NCBI GenBank assembly: GCA_040507005.1
Contig: JBEVVS010000005.1
Location: 1-64,000, forward strand
Direction: 5' to 3'
DNA length: 64,000 nt
Source: Thiodiazotropha sp040507005
Lineage (GTDB): Bacteria; Pseudomonadota; Gammaproteobacteria; Chromatiales; Chromatiaceae
Both the position numbers and the translations under genes were made by a program. Positions within the stretch are counted from its first letter, which is position 1. Each line of letters starts with the position of its first letter. This document shows positions 1 through 10,574 of this stretch, piece after piece. The notes below the pieces were generated by a model. That model searched no databases and was not told the origin of the DNA. It worked only from the letters and a program-made list of their open reading frames with translations.

Positions 1-1
1 G

Positions 2-2215
<2,214 letters not shown>

Positions 2216-2280
2216 ACAAAGATGACGGGCAAACCGCAAATGGACGCAACTCACCGCCACTTCTTAAATTGATTTAATAA

Positions 2281-2534
2281 GTCCGCAAATGAACGCTAAT
2301 GAACGCAAATAGAAGATAATTTTGATCAACTCACTGTTCGCGGAATTGCGCAACAGCAGAGTTTAATATCTGCCCCGTCATATGTTTTTGTATGTATAGG
2401 GCGAGCATGGTGTGATAACAAAGGGAATGTTACCAAAGCATCTATATAATGCAGTTGGTACACTGAATATGCGTTAATTAGTGATGATTTACGAATTTAT
2501 CAAGATTGGCGTTTATTCGCATTCATTTGCGGAC
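2281..2534. repeat. Intergenic inverted-repeat element, family A, copy 1
   Basis: This element fills most of the 372-bp carB-greA gap (2216-2587), in which I see no gene. The left end GTCCGCAAATGAACGC (2281-2296) is the reverse complement, with one mismatch, of the right end at 2519-2534. Shorter related words (CGCAAATGGACGCAA, GAACGCAAAT) sit at 2234-2310. The same 16-bp ends bound the element at 3605-3710. The interior is AT-rich and has no coding frame. It could be a MITE-like or REP-like element. It lies directly upstream of greA and may contain or replace part of its promoter. Confidence 0.8.
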
Positions 2535-2587
2535 ATAGTCATAGTGTTTCCAAATTCGGGAAAGATAGGATATAGAGGACAGATTCG

Positions 2588-3064
2588 ATGAGTAAGGTAC
2601 CGTTGACGGCCAAGGGCGCTGCCAAGCTGCAGGAGGAGTTGAAGCAGTTGAAAACCATCGAGCGACCAAAGGTCATCAAGGCGATTGCCGAGGCGAGAGA
2701 GCACGGCGATCTGAAGGAGAATGCGGAGTATCACGCCGCCCGGGAACAGCAGAGTTTCATCGAAGGCCGGATCAAGGATATCGAAGGCAAGCTCTCCCAT
2801 GCCCAGATCATCGATGTCACCAAACTGGATGCGGGTGGCAAGGTGGTGTTCGGCGCTACGGTGGTGGTGCTGGAGCTGGACAATGACGAGGAGTTCACCT
2901 ACCAGATCGTCGGCGACGATGAGGCCGATATCAAGCACGGCCTGGTGTCCATCAGCTCACCCATTGCCCGAGCACTGATCGGCAAACAGGAAGGGGATGA
3001 TGTGTTCCTTGAAACACCCGGTGGACCGAGGGAGTTTGAGATTCTGGAAGTGCGCTACGAATGA
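2588..3064 (+). CDS. greA: Transcription elongation factor GreA
   Basis: GreA binds the secondary channel of RNA polymerase and stimulates cleavage of backtracked transcripts. The 158-residue length equals the family norm. The N-terminal coiled coil carries the acidic tip motif EHGDLKENAEYHAAREQQ (about residues 38-55), whose Asp and Glu coordinate the catalytic magnesium. The C-terminal FKBP-like domain follows, with VGDDEADIKHGLVSISSPIA. The start at 2588 is preceded by AGAGGA about 7 bases upstream. It lies between carB and the opposite-strand yhbY, in the order common in gammaproteobacteria. Confidence 0.97.
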   Translation: MSKVPLTAKGAAKLQEELKQLKTIERPKVIKAIAEAREHGDLKENAEYHAAREQQSFIEGRIKDIEGKLSHAQIIDVTKLDAGGKVVFGATVVVLELDNDEEFTYQIVGDDEADIKHGLVSISSPIARALIGKQEGDDVFLETPGGPREFEILEVRYE

Positions 3065-3077
3065 GTGGAGATTGTTT

Positions 3078-3186
3078 TTATAACGCAAAGCCCGCAAAAG
3101 AATGTTAATACAGAAACGCACCCGCATAAAAAGCATTTTTAACCTGGCGTCCTTTGCGCCTCCCCTTTGCGTACTTTGCGTTATAA
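3078..3186. repeat. Intergenic inverted-repeat element, family B, copy 1
   Basis: The 13-bp perfect inverted ends TTATAACGCAAAG (3078-3090) and CTTTGCGTTATAA (3174-3186) enclose a region with further CGCAAA/TTTGCG words. The element lies between the converging greA and yhbY genes. A second copy with the same TAACGCAAAG ends is at 8791-8910; the two also share the outer flank AATCCCACC just past the right end. No reading frame is evident. It may double as a transcript end for both converging genes, though there is no classic U-tract. Confidence 0.8.
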
Positions 3187-3198
3187 ATCCCACCTGGT

Positions 3199-3495
3199 TT
3201 AAACGATAACCCTGTTTTTCTTCTTTTTCGGATTGGGCCGATAGAAGATCGCCACCCGGCCGATGATCTGGACCAGTTCCGCCGACAGCCGTTCGACGAT
3301 GGCGTTGCTGAGTTCTTTCCGGTCATCCTTGTCCGCCCCCGCCAGTTTTACCTTGATCAGTTCATGGGTATCGAGGGTGGTGTCGATCTCGTTGAGCACG
3401 TTCTCACCCAGGCCGTGTTGACCGACGATGACCACCGGTTTGAGATCGTGGGCGAGTTTTTTCAAGGCGCGGTTTTGCGCGGTAGTGAGCGGCAT
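3199..3495 (-). CDS. yhbY: Ribosome assembly RNA-binding protein YhbY (CRM domain)
   Basis: A small single CRM-domain RNA-binding protein that in E. coli associates with pre-50S ribosomal particles. I chose the ATG at 3493-3495 (protein starts MPLTTAQNRALKKLAHDLKP, 98 residues), because the homologous region begins there and the family is about 97 residues; upstream in-frame codons add 39 residues with no similarity. The CRM signature loop reads VGQHGLGENV (about residues 24-33). The basic C-terminus NPKKKKNR fits RNA binding. It is divergent from rlmE, as in E. coli. Confidence 0.93.
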   Translation of the reverse strand: MPLTTAQNRALKKLAHDLKPVVIVGQHGLGENVLNEIDTTLDTHELIKVKLAGADKDDRKELSNAIVERLSAELVQIIGRVAIFYRPNPKKKKNRVIV

Positions 3496-3604
3496 AACGG
3501 TTATCTTGTTGAGAATGGGGAGGCGGATTCTATATCTTTTCCCTGTGTAGTGGAACATCCGGGATGACTCTTTAATTCCTATGAGGTGGGTTAGAATAGG
3601 AAAT

Positions 3605-3710
3605 GTCCGCAAATGAACGCTAATTAATGCAAATGTATATAAAACGTGGAACTAACATTGACTGCATAACAGGGTGAATACCCCGAAGTACAAAGCGTTC
3701 ATTTGCGGAC
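3605..3710. repeat. Intergenic inverted-repeat element, family A, copy 2
   Basis: A compact 106-bp element bounded by perfect 16-bp inverted ends, GTCCGCAAATGAACGC (3605-3620) and GCGTTCATTTGCGGAC (3695-3710). The left end also carries the continuation TAATTAATGCAAAT seen in variant form at 2297-2310. It sits in the 342-bp divergent gap between yhbY and rlmE (3496-3837). The rest of that gap (3711-3837) is AT-rich and probably holds the rlmE promoter, but no clear -35/-10 pair stands out. Confidence 0.85.
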
Positions 3711-3837
3711 TGTTTAAACATCGATGCCATCAATTGGATTCGATCAAGGACTCTCAATCCATGCTTTTTGTTATGAAATCAAGCTCAACAATCAACTAAT
3801 CTCTAAGGTATACAGCCATTAAGGACTCAGCAGGCAT

Positions 3838-4476
3838 ATGAAACGCAGTAAAAGCAGTCGTCAATGGCTGGACCGGCATTTCAACGATGAGTATGTCAAA
3901 AAGGCGCAAAAGGTGGGTTATCGCTCCCGTGCTGCCTTTAAGTTGTTGGAAATCCAGCAAAAAGACAAAATTATCAAGCCCGGTATGACAATTGTGGACC
4001 TGGGCGCCGCTCCGGGTGGCTGGAGTCAGGTGGCCAGGGAACTGGCGGGTGATAAGGGCCGCGTCATCGCCATGGACATACTTGCCATGGATCCGATTGC
4101 CGGTGTGGAGGTCATTGAGGGGGACTTTCGTGAGCAAGAACCCCTGGATGCATTGCGGAATTGCCTGGATGGTGACGGGGTAGACCTTGTAATTTCCGAC
4201 ATGGCGCCCAATGTTACTGGTATGGCTAGTGTGGATCAGCCCAGGTCGATCTATCTTTGCGAATTGGCTCTAGATTTCGCCCGGGAGGTGTTAAAGCCAG
4301 GAGGCTCCTTTGTTGCTAAGGTTTTCCAGGGTGAGGGATTTGATGCCTACCTGAAGGCGTTGCGTGGGGATTTTCAACGGGTGGTGAGCCGCAAACCCAG
4401 CTCATCGCGGCCCAAAAGCCGGGAGGTCTATCTGGTGGCAGGGAACTTTAAGATGGTGTACCGTACCAACCAGTAA
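3838..4476 (+). CDS. rlmE: 23S rRNA 2'-O-methyltransferase RlmE (FtsJ)
   Basis: SAM-dependent methyltransferase that methylates U2552 of 23S rRNA in the A loop. 212 residues, close to the 209 of E. coli. SAM-binding motif I is IVDLGAAPGGWSQVA (about residues 52-66). The catalytic K-D-K-E tetrad is visible: Lys in SRAAFKLLEI, Asp in DLVISDMAPNVTG, Lys in GSFVAKVFQGEG and Glu in SKSREVYLVA. It starts at the ATG at 3838 with AGCAGG just upstream. In E. coli and here ftsH follows downstream, after 164 bp. Confidence 0.96.
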   Translation: MKRSKSSRQWLDRHFNDEYVKKAQKVGYRSRAAFKLLEIQQKDKIIKPGMTIVDLGAAPGGWSQVARELAGDKGRVIAMDILAMDPIAGVEVIEGDFREQEPLDALRNCLDGDGVDLVISDMAPNVTGMASVDQPRSIYLCELALDFAREVLKPGGSFVAKVFQGEGFDAYLKALRGDFQRVVSRKPSSSRPKSREVYLVAGNFKMVYRTNQ

Positions 4477-4640
4477 ATCCAAAAAATCAGGTATTTGCAT
4501 AGAAAATTCGGGTTATTTCAGGCTCTTTTCGAACAGATTGGCTAAGCTGAAAGGTATTATCCGGTTCCCCGAAATGCAGATGCCGGTATGGAAAATGGAT
4601 CCCGCAGGATAAGCAGGATTAATAAAGAGGTTTTTAAACT

Positions 4641-6572
4641 TTGAACGACATGGCAAAAAATTTAATTCTCTGGGTAGTGATCGCCATCGTTTTGATGACG
4701 GTCTTCAACAACTTTTCAACTACTCAGCCGAAGGCCCAACCGATGAGCTACTCCGAGTTCATCGTGAATGTCAAAGCGGGGCAGGTGAAAGAGGTCGAGT
4801 TCAGCGGTAATGGACGGGATATCACTGGATCCCTGGCATCCGGGCAACGTTTCTCTACCTACAGCCCAGGCGACGATATGCTGGTCAGTGACCTGCTCAA
4901 CAGTAATGTTGAGATCAAGGCCAATCCGCCTGAGAAACCCTCTCTGTTGATGAATATACTGATCAACTGGTTTCCGCTGTTCGTGTTGATCGGATTGTGG
5001 ATATTCTTCATGCGTCAAATGCAGGGTGGCGGTGCCGGCAGAGGCGCCATGTCATTCGGCAAGAGCAAGGCTCGCATGTTGAGCGAAGATCAGGTCAAGG
5101 TGACCTTCAGCGATGTTGCGGGTGTTGAGGAGGCGAAGGAAGAGGTTTCGGAGATGGTCGATTTTCTGCGCGACCCCTCCAAGTTTCAGAAGCTCGGCGG
5201 CAAGATCCCGAAAGGGGTATTGATGGTCGGTTCTCCCGGCACAGGTAAGACCCTGCTGGCCAAGGCGATCGCCGGTGAGGCCAAGGTACCCTTCTTCACC
5301 ATCTCCGGTTCCGATTTCGTCGAGATGTTCGTGGGTGTCGGCGCCTCCCGGGTGCGCGATATGTTCGATCAAGCCAAGAAACACGCCCCCTGTATCATCT
5401 TCATCGATGAGATCGACGCCGTGGGACGGCATCGTGGCGCAGGACTTGGCGGTGGTCACGACGAGCGTGAACAGACCCTGAACCAGTTGCTGGTGGAGAT
5501 GGATGGCTTCGAGGGCAACGAGGGCGTGATCGTCATCGCCGCGACAAACCGTCCTGATGTACTGGATCCCGCCCTGTTGCGCCCCGGCCGATTCGATCGC
5601 CAGGTGGTGGTACCCCTGCCCGATGTGCGGGGACGGGAACAGATCCTCAAAGTGCATCTGCGCAAAGTGGCCGCATCCGAAGATGTGAAACCCGCCATCA
5701 TCGCCCGCGGCACCCCCGGTTTCTCCGGTGCCGACCTGGCCAATCTGGTGAATGAAGCAGCCCTGTTCGCTGCCCGCGCCAACAAGACCCTGGTCGGTAT
5801 GGAAGAGATGGAGAAGGCGAAAGACAAGATCATGATGGGTACGGAGCGCCGTACCATGGTCATGAGCGAAGACGAGAAGAAGCTGACCGCCTACCATGAG
5901 TCCGGTCATGCCATCGTCGGACGCCTGGTGCCATCCCATGATCCTGTCTACAAGGTCAGTATCATTCCCCGCGGCAGGGCGTTGGGCGTTACCATGTTTC
6001 TCCCCGAGGCCGATCGCTACAGTTATAGCAAGGAGCATCTGGAGAGTCAGATCTCGAGCCTGTTCGGCGGTCGTATCGCCGAAGAGTTGATCTTCGGTAT
6101 CGACAAAGTCACCACCGGTGCCTCCAACGATATCAAGCGAGCCACTGAACTGGCGCGCAACATGGTGACCAAGTGGGGATTGTCGGAACGACTCGGCCCA
6201 CTGATGTATAGCGAGGAGGAAGAGGAGGTCTTTCTCGGCCGCTCGGTCACTCAGCACAAGAATGTGTCTGATGATACGGCGCATACCATCGATGAGGAGA
6301 TTCGCAGCTTTATCGACCGCAACTATGAGCGTGCAGAAAAGATTCTCAATGAGAATATGGAAAAGCTGCATATCATGGCCAAGGCCTTGATCAAGTACGA
6401 GACCATCGATACGGAACAGATCAACGATATCATGGAGGGCAAGACCCCACGAGCGCCCAAGGATTGGGATGAGAGCGATATCGGCTCCGATGATGATACC
6501 CGGCCTTCAGGTGAGTCACCCTCCTCGGATGACGTTTCCGGGACCATCGGCGGTCCCGCCGGGCAGCACTGA
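4641..6572 (+). CDS. ftsH: ATP-dependent zinc metalloprotease FtsH
   Basis: Membrane-anchored AAA+ protease that extracts and degrades membrane and short-lived cytosolic proteins (in E. coli LpxC and sigma-32). 643 residues. Two membrane segments: one near the N-terminus (LILWVVIAIVLMTVF) and one around residues 105-125, flanking a periplasmic domain. Walker A GSPGTGKT lies near residue 196, Walker B IIFIDEIDA follows, and the second region of homology is RPDVLDPALLRPGRFDRQ. The zinc site HESGH is near residue 418. The start is TTG at 4641, 10 bases after AAAGAGG; an in-frame ATG at 4650 gives the commonly annotated MAKNL start but is 19 bases from that site. The acidic, low-complexity C-terminus is typical. 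Confidence 0.97.
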   Translation: MNDMAKNLILWVVIAIVLMTVFNNFSTTQPKAQPMSYSEFIVNVKAGQVKEVEFSGNGRDITGSLASGQRFSTYSPGDDMLVSDLLNSNVEIKANPPEKPSLLMNILINWFPLFVLIGLWIFFMRQMQGGGAGRGAMSFGKSKARMLSEDQVKVTFSDVAGVEEAKEEVSEMVDFLRDPSKFQKLGGKIPKGVLMVGSPGTGKTLLAKAIAGEAKVPFFTISGSDFVEMFVGVGASRVRDMFDQAKKHAPCIIFIDEIDAVGRHRGAGLGGGHDEREQTLNQLLVEMDGFEGNEGVIVIAATNRPDVLDPALLRPGRFDRQVVVPLPDVRGREQILKVHLRKVAASEDVKPAIIARGTPGFSGADLANLVNEAALFAARANKTLVGMEEMEKAKDKIMMGTERRTMVMSEDEKKLTAYHESGHAIVGRLVPSHDPVYKVSIIPRGRALGVTMFLPEADRYSYSKEHLESQISSLFGGRIAEELIFGIDKVTTGASNDIKRATELARNMVTKWGLSERLGPLMYSEEEEEVFLGRSVTQHKNVSDDTAHTIDEEIRSFIDRNYERAEKILNENMEKLHIMAKALIKYETIDTEQINDIMEGKTPRAPKDWDESDIGSDDDTRPSGESPSSDDVSGTIGGPAGQH

Positions 6573-6587
6573 TAAAGCGCTTTATCA
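6570..6587. promoter_or_regulatory. 18-bp perfect palindrome at the ftsH stop / folP start
   Basis: TGATAAAGCGCTTTATCA is a perfect palindrome. Its first three bases are the ftsH stop codon, and its last base touches the TTG start of folP. As RNA it could form a short hairpin without a proper loop, hiding the folP start region; as DNA it could be a dyad-symmetric binding site. There is no U-tract, so a terminator is unlikely. Function is inferred only from position. Confidence 0.4.
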
Positions 6588-7421
6588 TTGATTCTCGATT
6601 GTGCAGGAAAACCACTTGACCTGGGTTCCCCCCAGGTCATGGGTATCCTCAATCTGACCCCCGATTCGTTTTCCGATGGCGGGCGTTACCTGAACCCGGA
6701 CCTGGCTTTAAAGCATGCCCTGGAAATGGTGCAGGAGGGTGCGACCATCATCGATATCGGTGGAGAGTCGACCCGCCCCGGTGCGCAAGCTGTATCTGAA
6801 GAAGAGGAGCTCGAGCGTGTCATTCCCATCATTGAAAGGCTTTCCCAGTCTGTTCCTGTGCCGATCTCCATTGACACCAATAAACCCTTGGTGATGGGTG
6901 AGGCGGTCTCTGCGGGTGCCGGTATGATCAACGACATCATGGCCCTTCAAGTACCAGGTGCGCTGGAGGCGGTGGCCGAGGCGGGTGTTCCGGTCTGTCT
7001 CATGCATATGCAGGGGGAGCCGAGAACCATGCAGAAAGCACCTCACTATGAGAATGTGGTTGAAGAGGTGAAAACCTTTCTGCGCCAGCGTCTGGATGCA
7101 TGCGAAGCAGCGGGGATTTCGCGGCACAAGTTGATCATTGACCCGGGTTTTGGCTTCGGTAAGACACTCGCGCATAATCTTAGTTTGTTGAAGGAGCTGC
7201 AGCTGCTGCGTGAGCTCGCCGCCCCAATGCTGGTTGGGATATCAAGAAAATCGATGATCGGGTCGATAATTGGGAATCAGGCCGTTGACCAGCGACTCAT
7301 GGGCAGTGTCGCGGCGGCTGTGATTGCCGCCATGGGAGGCGCCGCCATTATCAGGGTACATGATGTACGTGAGACTGTTGATGCCCTGAAAGTAGTCGCA
7401 GCGGTCAGGGCTGCCACATAG
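6588..7421 (+). CDS. folP: Dihydropteroate synthase
   Basis: Condenses 4-aminobenzoate with 6-hydroxymethyl-dihydropterin diphosphate to form dihydropteroate in folate synthesis; the family is the sulfonamide target. 277 residues in a TIM-barrel fold. Signatures are VMGILNLTPDSFSDGGRY (about residues 18-35) and IIDIGGESTRPGAQ (about 55-68), plus the late DPGFGFGKT and VGISRKSMIG loops. The start is TTG at 6588; the next in-frame ATG would cut into the first signature. There is no strong ribosome site, and the start abuts a palindrome shared with the ftsH stop, so translation may depend on ftsH. It is followed by glmM as in E. coli. Confidence 0.96.
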   Translation: MILDCAGKPLDLGSPQVMGILNLTPDSFSDGGRYLNPDLALKHALEMVQEGATIIDIGGESTRPGAQAVSEEEELERVIPIIERLSQSVPVPISIDTNKPLVMGEAVSAGAGMINDIMALQVPGALEAVAEAGVPVCLMHMQGEPRTMQKAPHYENVVEEVKTFLRQRLDACEAAGISRHKLIIDPGFGFGKTLAHNLSLLKELQLLRELAAPMLVGISRKSMIGSIIGNQAVDQRLMGSVAAAVIAAMGGAAIIRVHDVRETVDALKVVAAVRAAT

Positions 7422-7438
7422 TGAGTGAGGAAGATTCA

Positions 7439-8779
7439 GTGAGTCGGAAATATTTTGGGACAGACGGGGTACGGGGGCGATTCGGTGAGGGGCCAATTAC
7501 CCCTGAATTCGTCCTCAAGTTGGGCTGGGCCGTGGGCAGGGTACTGGGTACCGAGGAGAAAAGCCGGGTGTTGATCGGAAAAGATACCCGCATCTCGGGC
7601 TATTTGCTGGAATCGGCCCTGGAAGCCGGACTCACGGCAGCGGGGGTTAATATCACCCTGTTGGGTCCCATGCCGACCCCGAGTGTGGCCTATCTTACCC
7701 GAACCCTTCACGCTCAGGCAGGGGTTGTTATCAGCGCTTCCCACAATCCCTATCAGGACAATGGCATCAAGTTCTTTTCCGCCGAGGGTCTCAAGCTTCC
7801 GGATGAGGTGGAGTCCGCGATCGAGGCAGAGATGGAGAAACCGCTGTTGACGGTGGACTCATCCAATCTTGGCAGGGCTGAGAAGATGGCGGCGGAGGGC
7901 CGTTACATAGAATTCTGCAAGAGCACGATTCCCCTCAAGACTCGCTTCAAAGGGATGAAGATCGTGGTCGATTGCGCCAATGGTGCAACCTATAACATTG
8001 CCCCCTATGTATTTGATGAAATGGGTGCAGATGTGATTGCCATCGGCAATCAACCCAACGGATTCAATATCAATGACGGGGTCGGATCCACCTACCCCGA
8101 GTATTTGAAGAACGCGGTGTTGGAGCATGAAGCGGATTTGGGTATTGCCCTGGACGGCGATGGGGATCGACTGATCATGGTGGATGACCGGGGTCAAGAG
8201 GTGGATGGTGATGAGATCCTCTATATCATCGCCTGCTCGAGGATGAGGCATGGGGATCTCAAGGGTGCGGTCGTGGGCACTCTGATGAGCAATCTCGGTC
8301 TGGAGCACGCGTTGCGGGACCATGGTGTGGTGTTTGAGCGAACCCAGGTGGGTGACCGCTACATCATGGAGCGTCTTACTGAAAAGGGCTGGGTGCTCGG
8401 TGGGGAGCAATCCGGGCATATCATCTGTCTGGACCGCACCACCACGGGGGATGGCATTATCGCCGCCCTCCAGGTTTTGGAAGAGATGTACGCCACAAAC
8501 AGGAGCTTGAGAGAGTTGTGTGCAGGGATGAACAAATATCCCCAAAAACTGACTAATATCCATCTTGGCAGCAGGAACCCCCAAGAGATCATGGATTCGG
8601 AACAGGTGAGAAGGTCGGTCCGTGAAGCTGAAGTCGAAATGGGCAGCGGTGGACGGGTCTTGCTCCGGCCCTCCGGCACGGAGCCGCTGATCCGGGTGAT
8701 GGTGGAGGGCAGTGACGGGACTCAGGTCGATGACCTGTCGGGCCATATAGCCGCCACCGTGAAGGAGCTGGTGGATTGA
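7439..8779 (+). CDS. glmM: Phosphoglucosamine mutase
   Basis: Interconverts glucosamine-6-phosphate and glucosamine-1-phosphate, the step before UDP-N-acetylglucosamine and hence peptidoglycan and LPS. I chose the GTG at 7439 (MSRKYFGTDGVRG, 446 residues against 445 in E. coli), because GAGGAAG ends about 6 bases upstream. An earlier in-frame GTG at 7421 overlaps the folP stop and would add six residues. The phosphoserine loop is VVISASHNPYQDNG (near residue 100), the metal loop is LDGDGDRLIMVD, the sugar-binding loop is GGEQSGHII, and the phosphate-binding loop is RPSGTEPLIRVM. Confidence 0.96.
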   Translation: MSRKYFGTDGVRGRFGEGPITPEFVLKLGWAVGRVLGTEEKSRVLIGKDTRISGYLLESALEAGLTAAGVNITLLGPMPTPSVAYLTRTLHAQAGVVISASHNPYQDNGIKFFSAEGLKLPDEVESAIEAEMEKPLLTVDSSNLGRAEKMAAEGRYIEFCKSTIPLKTRFKGMKIVVDCANGATYNIAPYVFDEMGADVIAIGNQPNGFNINDGVGSTYPEYLKNAVLEHEADLGIALDGDGDRLIMVDDRGQEVDGDEILYIIACSRMRHGDLKGAVVGTLMSNLGLEHALRDHGVVFERTQVGDRYIMERLTEKGWVLGGEQSGHIICLDRTTTGDGIIAALQVLEEMYATNRSLRELCAGMNKYPQKLTNIHLGSRNPQEIMDSEQVRRSVREAEVEMGSGGRVLLRPSGTEPLIRVMVEGSDGTQVDDLSGHIAATVKELVD

Positions 8780-8790
8780 GCTGGTTTGTT

Positions 8791-8910
8791 TAACGCAAAG
8801 ATCGCAAAAGGAAGACGCAATGGGCGCTAGTTCAATAAATCTCCATACAGGGGCGATTCTACCCTGAAACCCTTCGCAGGCTTTGCGGTAACATGGCGCA
8901 CTTTGCGTTA
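8791..8910. repeat. Intergenic inverted-repeat element, family B, copy 2
   Basis: Inverted ends TAACGCAAAG (8791-8800) and CTTTGCGTTA (8901-8910) are perfect over 10 bp. The left end continues ATCGCAAAAGG, against CCCGCAAAAGA in copy 1, and the right end is followed by TCAATCCCACC, against TAAATCCCACC at 3184-3194. It lies between glmM and tpiA with no reading frame inside. The remaining bases before tpiA (8911-9011) probably hold the tpiA promoter, but I cannot single one out. Confidence 0.78.
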
Positions 8911-9011
8911 TCAATCCCACCGGATGAGTGCATTTGTCGCCGATTGAGATTGATTTAAATCCCATTGACCGTTAAGCTAGCGCGCTTTCTTTCGATCGCA
9001 GGAGTGATGGC

Positions 9012-9764
9012 ATGCGCAGACCATTGGTTGCCGGAAACTGGAAGATGAACGGTTCACTGGAGAGTGTCCGCAGCTTACTCGACGGCATCAAACAAGGTGT
9101 TGCTGAGGTCAAGGGTGCGGAGGTGGCGGTTTGTCCCCCCGCTATCTATATTCCTGAGGTGCAGAAACTGCTTTCAGGCAGCGACATCGCTTGGGGCGGC
9201 CAGGATCTGTCAACAGAGTCCTCCGGTGCTTTCACCGGTGAGGTCGCCGCATCCATGTTCAACGATTTCGGCTGCAAGTATGTGATTGTCGGGCACTCTG
9301 AACGCCGCACCTACCATGCAGAGAGCGATCAGTTGGTGGCAAAGAAATTTGCTGTGGCGCGGGCTGCGGGATTGATCCCGATCCTCTGTATCGGTGAGAC
9401 CCTGGAGGAGCGGGAGGCAGGCACCACCAATGATGTGGTTGCTCGTCAGCTGGATGCGGTTATTGAGCTTGAGGGAGTCGAGGCCCTGGCCGAAAGCGTC
9501 ATCGCCTATGAGCCGGTCTGGGCCATCGGCACTGGCAAGACCGCAACCCCGGATCAAGCACAGGAAGTGCATGCATTCATTCGCGCCCGGATTGCTGAGA
9601 AGAGTGGTGATGTGGCGGCCGCGGTAAGAATCCTCTATGGCGGCTCGATGAAGCCGGGAAATGCCGCTGAACTGATCGGAAAACCCGATATCGATGGGGG
9701 TTTGATCGGTGGCGCCTCGCTACAGGCGGAAGATTTCCTGGGTATCTGCACCGCTGGGAATTGA
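9012..9764 (+). CDS. tpiA: Triosephosphate isomerase
   Basis: Interconverts dihydroxyacetone phosphate and glyceraldehyde-3-phosphate in glycolysis and gluconeogenesis. 250 residues, the family length. The active site is complete: Asn and Lys in AGNWKMNG (residues 7-14), His in VIVGHSERR (near residue 95), Glu in AYEPVWAIGTGKTA (near residue 167) and the phosphate-binding loop YGGSMKPGNA. The ATG at 9012 has GCAGGAGTG shortly upstream. The secG start lies 31 bases downstream, so the two are probably co-transcribed. Confidence 0.97.
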   Translation: MRRPLVAGNWKMNGSLESVRSLLDGIKQGVAEVKGAEVAVCPPAIYIPEVQKLLSGSDIAWGGQDLSTESSGAFTGEVAASMFNDFGCKYVIVGHSERRTYHAESDQLVAKKFAVARAAGLIPILCIGETLEEREAGTTNDVVARQLDAVIELEGVEALAESVIAYEPVWAIGTGKTATPDQAQEVHAFIRARIAEKSGDVAAAVRILYGGSMKPGNAAELIGKPDIDGGLIGGASLQAEDFLGICTAGN

Positions 9765-9795
9765 AACAGTGTTAAAAACACTAGGACTTAAGTAA

Positions 9796-10269
9796 ATGCA
9801 AACAATATTGACCGTGTTCCATATCTTTCTGGCCGTGGGCCTGGTGGGATTGATCCTGATACAGCACGGGAAAGGTGCGGATATGGGGGCTGCCTTCGGC
9901 AGTGGTGCCTCGGGTACAGTATTTGGTGCCAAGGGATCGGCCTCGTTTCTCACCCGCACGACCGCCTTGCTGGCGACCCTGTTCTTCGTCACCAGTATGG
10001 TGATGGCCTATTTCGCTTCCCAGAGAAACGAACAGGTAGGTGTGATGGAGGCCTTGGATCAGGCCCCGGGGGTTCAGGTGGAAGAGGTCCAACAGAGCGA
10101 CATTCCACCGGTTCCGGTTGAGAGCGACATACCCGCGATCGCCCCGGCGGCTGAGCCGGCAGAGGCGGCCCCTGAGGTGGAAGCAGTGACACCTTCAGCA
10201 GAGCCGATGAACTCGGAGGAAGCGGCCAGTGCCGCTGCTGAGGAGTCTACAGAGCCGGTCAAGGAGTAG
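9796..10269 (+). CDS. secG: Protein translocase subunit SecG
   Basis: Small accessory subunit of the SecYEG protein-conducting channel of the inner membrane. 157 residues. It has two membrane segments: residues 3-23 (ILTVFHIFLAVGLVGLILIQ) and about 53-76. The conserved HGKGADMGAAFGSG loop and GSASFLTRTTA lie between them. The C-terminal tail (about residues 90-157) is long and rich in Ala, Glu and Pro, making the protein longer than the 110 residues of E. coli. tRNA-Leu follows 17 bases after the stop, as in E. coli (secG-leuU), suggesting one transcript. Confidence 0.95.
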   Translation: MQTILTVFHIFLAVGLVGLILIQHGKGADMGAAFGSGASGTVFGAKGSASFLTRTTALLATLFFVTSMVMAYFASQRNEQVGVMEALDQAPGVQVEEVQQSDIPPVPVESDIPAIAPAAEPAEAAPEVEAVTPSAEPMNSEEAASAAAEESTEPVKE

Positions 10270-10286
10270 GCCCAAGACGAGTTTTT

Positions 10287-10371
10287 GCCGATGTGGTGGA
10301 ATTGGTAGACACGCTATCTTGAGGGGGTAGTGGCGAAAGCCGTGCCGGTTCAAATCCGGCCATCGGTACCA
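10287..10371 (+). tRNA. tRNA-Leu (anticodon GAG)
   Basis: An 85-base class II tRNA with encoded CCA. The acceptor strand GCCGATG pairs with CATCGGT, with a G1-U72 wobble as in E. coli leuU. The anticodon arm CTATC-TTGAGGG-GGTAG gives anticodon GAG. The variable arm TGGCGAAAGCC and the T arm GCCGGTTCAAATCCGGC are complete. It follows secG closely and probably shares its transcript. Confidence 0.97.
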
Positions 10372-10481
10372 ATATTTAAGGCAGTGCGATCTTTGGTATA
10401 CAACATGCCAAGTTAATCTGAACACTAAAAAAAAGTATCGTAACTGCATGAATTAATTGAAATATTTTATTTAGTTACCAC

Positions 10482-10511
10482 TTGACACGAGAATGTGGCT
10501 AAGGATAGACT
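10482..10511 (+). promoter_or_regulatory. Candidate sigma-70 promoter for the nuo operon
   Basis: A perfect -35 hexamer TTGACA (10482-10487), an 18-bp spacer and TAGACT (10506-10511) as -10, in the 203-bp AT-rich gap between tRNA-Leu and nuoA. It lies about 63 bp upstream of the nuoA start. This is pattern evidence only. Confidence 0.5.
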
Positions 10512-10574
10512 GCTGACCTTCCCGGATGATTATCTAACTACACAACGACTCAACGGCACGGGGGCGGCACACTG

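Noticed and set aside
5052..6371. A 439-codon open frame on the minus strand opposite ftsH
   Set aside because: Shadow of ftsH codon bias; ftsH is complete and conserved on the plus strand.
7859..8965. A 368-codon minus-strand frame opposite glmM
   Set aside because: Antisense shadow with no motifs; glmM has all catalytic loops.
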